Positions 6,011 through 6,732 of a stretch of DNA of 6,732 nt are shown piece by piece; the first letter of the stretch is position 1; every line of letters begins with the position of its first letter. Source of the stretch: Firmicutes bacterium UBA5420 (GTDB lineage: Bacteria > Bacillota > Limnochordia > Darwinibacteriales > Darwinibacteriaceae); NCBI GenBank assembly GCA_002409455.1, contig DHNI01000143.1, positions 13,633 to 20,364 on the forward strand, given 5' to 3'. Below the pieces are notes generated by a model. It had not been told where the DNA came from. It saw nothing but the letters and a program-made list of their open reading frames with translations, and did no database searches. Made by a program: the position numbers and the translations under genes.

Positions 6011-6336
6011 GGTGCGTTTTGTGCGGAAGTGGCTTGAAGTTTAAGAAATGCTGTCTACTTCGCGATTATGCATCCGGCTACTCCCCTGAGTTGATAAAGG
6101 AGGCCAGGGAACGCCTGGGAGATGACAAGCTTCTATTGTATGAATCCCCCAGTGATGAGAAGATGTCCCAGGTTTTACTCGATTTTATCGATCCCGTTCT
6201 GGGCATGTTCCCTGAGATAATTCACAATAAACAAAGAGCAGAAGCACTAATTAGCCTTGCCTGTATTGCCTGGAATATGGCCTTGGTCCCCAAAGAGGAT
6301 CGAGGAAGAGTGTGGCGGAGGAGAAATAGAGCGTGA
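6007..6336 (+). CDS. SEC-C motif (zinc-binding) small protein
   Basis: A 109-residue protein whose very N-terminus reads MRCVLCGSGLKFKKCC, a SEC-C-type zinc motif (canonical CPCGSGKKYKKCC). The first two cysteines (C3, C6) are spaced CxxC rather than the canonical CxC, while the C...CC part (C6, C15, C16) keeps normal spacing. The rest is mainly helical, with an 'ISLACIAWNMALVPKEDRGR' segment at 82-101 and a very basic tail (RRRNR). SEC-C motifs bind zinc and occur at the SecA C-terminus, where they contact SecB and ribosomes, and in many small uncharacterised proteins; this is not SecA. The start ATG overlaps the thioredoxin stop by four bases with no Shine-Dalgarno, so translation is coupled. 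The next gene starts on its stop (GTGA). The motif is clear; the function is unknown. Confidence 0.82.
   Translation: MRCVLCGSGLKFKKCCLLRDYASGYSPELIKEARERLGDDKLLLYESPSDEKMSQVLLDFIDPVLGMFPEIIHNKQRAEALISLACIAWNMALVPKEDRGRVWRRRNRA
6317..6323 (+). promoter_or_regulatory. Ribosome binding site deciding the GTG start of the CxxC gene
   Basis: GGAGGAG lies nine bases before the GTG at 6333, inside the end of the SEC-C gene. Together with the GTGA overlap it supports a non-ATG start; no in-frame ATG exists until residue 14. Confidence 0.7.
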
Positions 6337-6732
6337 ATGACAAACAACTAGTTGGTAAAGTGCACTCTGCAATGTATCACCAATGCATAAGATGCGGGTT
6401 TTCTACGCCAGTTGATGTTCTTATGGATATTGGGGTCTTGCCCAAGCAAAAATACGAGGATTGGAGATTTGGCCGCGTTGATTATCTAGAGAGGGTATGC
6501 ACGGTTAACCTTGGTAAGCTCTCTTTCATCATGCGCCAAATACGGGTATATGCGCAGCAAAATGGCCTTAAGCCTTCCTTTTGTTTTTACAAACAATGGG
6601 GTGGAAAAAAGAAAGGTGGCCAGACCCCAAGACAGCTACGCTTTAGCAAAAGTGGGGCCCAAAACGTCGAAAGATGGTATGCTACTCATTTTGTTGATCC
6701 GAAGCGGATTGCTGAGCTAAAGGCCTTGGAGC
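6333..6732 (+). CDS. Uncharacterised CxxC protein, 5' part (runs off the window)
   Basis: An open frame of 133 codons from GTG 6333 to the window end, with no stop. The GTG overlaps the SEC-C gene stop (GTGA) and is preceded by GGAGGAG at 6317-6323, a good ribosome site; the nearby ATG 6337 is in another frame and stops after four codons. Residues 15-22 read YHQCIRCG, a possible half zinc ribbon. They are followed by 'TPVDVLMDIGVLPKQKYEDW' and 'RFGRVDYLERVCTVNLGKLS', then a basic Lys/Gly/Arg linker around 90-103 and 'LRFSKSG...ERWYATHFVDP'. I recognise the 'YEDWRFGRVxYLErVC' pattern only as recurring in unnamed hypothetical proteins. The basic linker and aromatic residues would suit nucleic-acid or ribosome contact, but that is a guess. 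It shares a coupled cluster with a thioredoxin and a SEC-C protein, so a common role is likely. Confidence 0.75.
   Translation, partial: MNDKQLVGKVHSAMYHQCIRCGFSTPVDVLMDIGVLPKQKYEDWRFGRVDYLERVCTVNLGKLSFIMRQIRVYAQQNGLKPSFCFYKQWGGKKKGGQTPRQLRFSKSGAQNVERWYATHFVDPKRIAELKALE

Noticed and set aside
6511..6720. A 69-codon plus-strand ORF near the right edge
   Set aside because: It lies out of frame inside the GTG-started CxxC gene, which has a ribosome site, a coupled start and protein-like composition.

Overview
The window carries a complete five-gene branched-chain amino acid (or related amino acid/amide) ABC import operon on the minus strand. It is flanked on the left by a DUF2225-type protein and a small toxin-antitoxin remnant, and on the right by a divergent run of three small cysteine-motif genes. 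Purine-rich Shine-Dalgarno sites (AGGAGG and AAGGGGG types), a DUF2225 protein and a thioredoxin of a type I associate with Clostridia suggest a Bacillota-like anaerobe of moderate GC. However, the solute-binding protein has an ordinary cleavable signal peptide with no lipobox cysteine, which is more usual where a periplasm exists. A diderm lineage (Limnochordia-like, Negativicutes-like or Synergistetes-like) is therefore also possible. The taxonomic reading is inference only.

Left edge (1-842): the 3' part of a DUF2225 gene on the plus strand ends at 534. Facing it at 539-760 on the minus strand is a 73-residue ORF whose first ~48 residues look like the start of an HI0074-type (HEPN, nucleotidyltransferase substrate-binding) protein and whose last ~27 residues look like the end of the partner MNT nucleotidyltransferase. 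It is best explained as the in-frame scar of a deletion that removed the middle of a HEPN/MNT pair. A strong rho-independent terminator (793-827, minus) separates it from the transport operon.

Centre (843-5569): the operon reads right to left as binding protein (livJ-like), livH, livM, livG, livF. A near-consensus sigma-70/sigma-A promoter (TTGACA, 17 nt, TATACT on the minus strand) lies upstream of livJ, followed by a leader of about 120 nt rich in TAATGTT-type repeats. Spacing is tight (27 nt, 34 nt, then 14-nt and 1-nt overlaps), so one transcript ending at the terminator is expected. The binding protein delivers substrate to the LivH/LivM permease pair, which is driven by the LivG/LivF ATPases.

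Right edge (5684-6732): divergent plus-strand genes encode a small thioredoxin-fold protein (CGVC), a SEC-C-type zinc-motif protein and an unrecognised CxxC protein that runs off the window. They are joined by 4-nt start/stop overlaps (ATGA, GTGA), which indicates translational coupling and a likely shared process, unknown from sequence alone. No tRNA, rRNA, CRISPR array or insertion sequence was seen.
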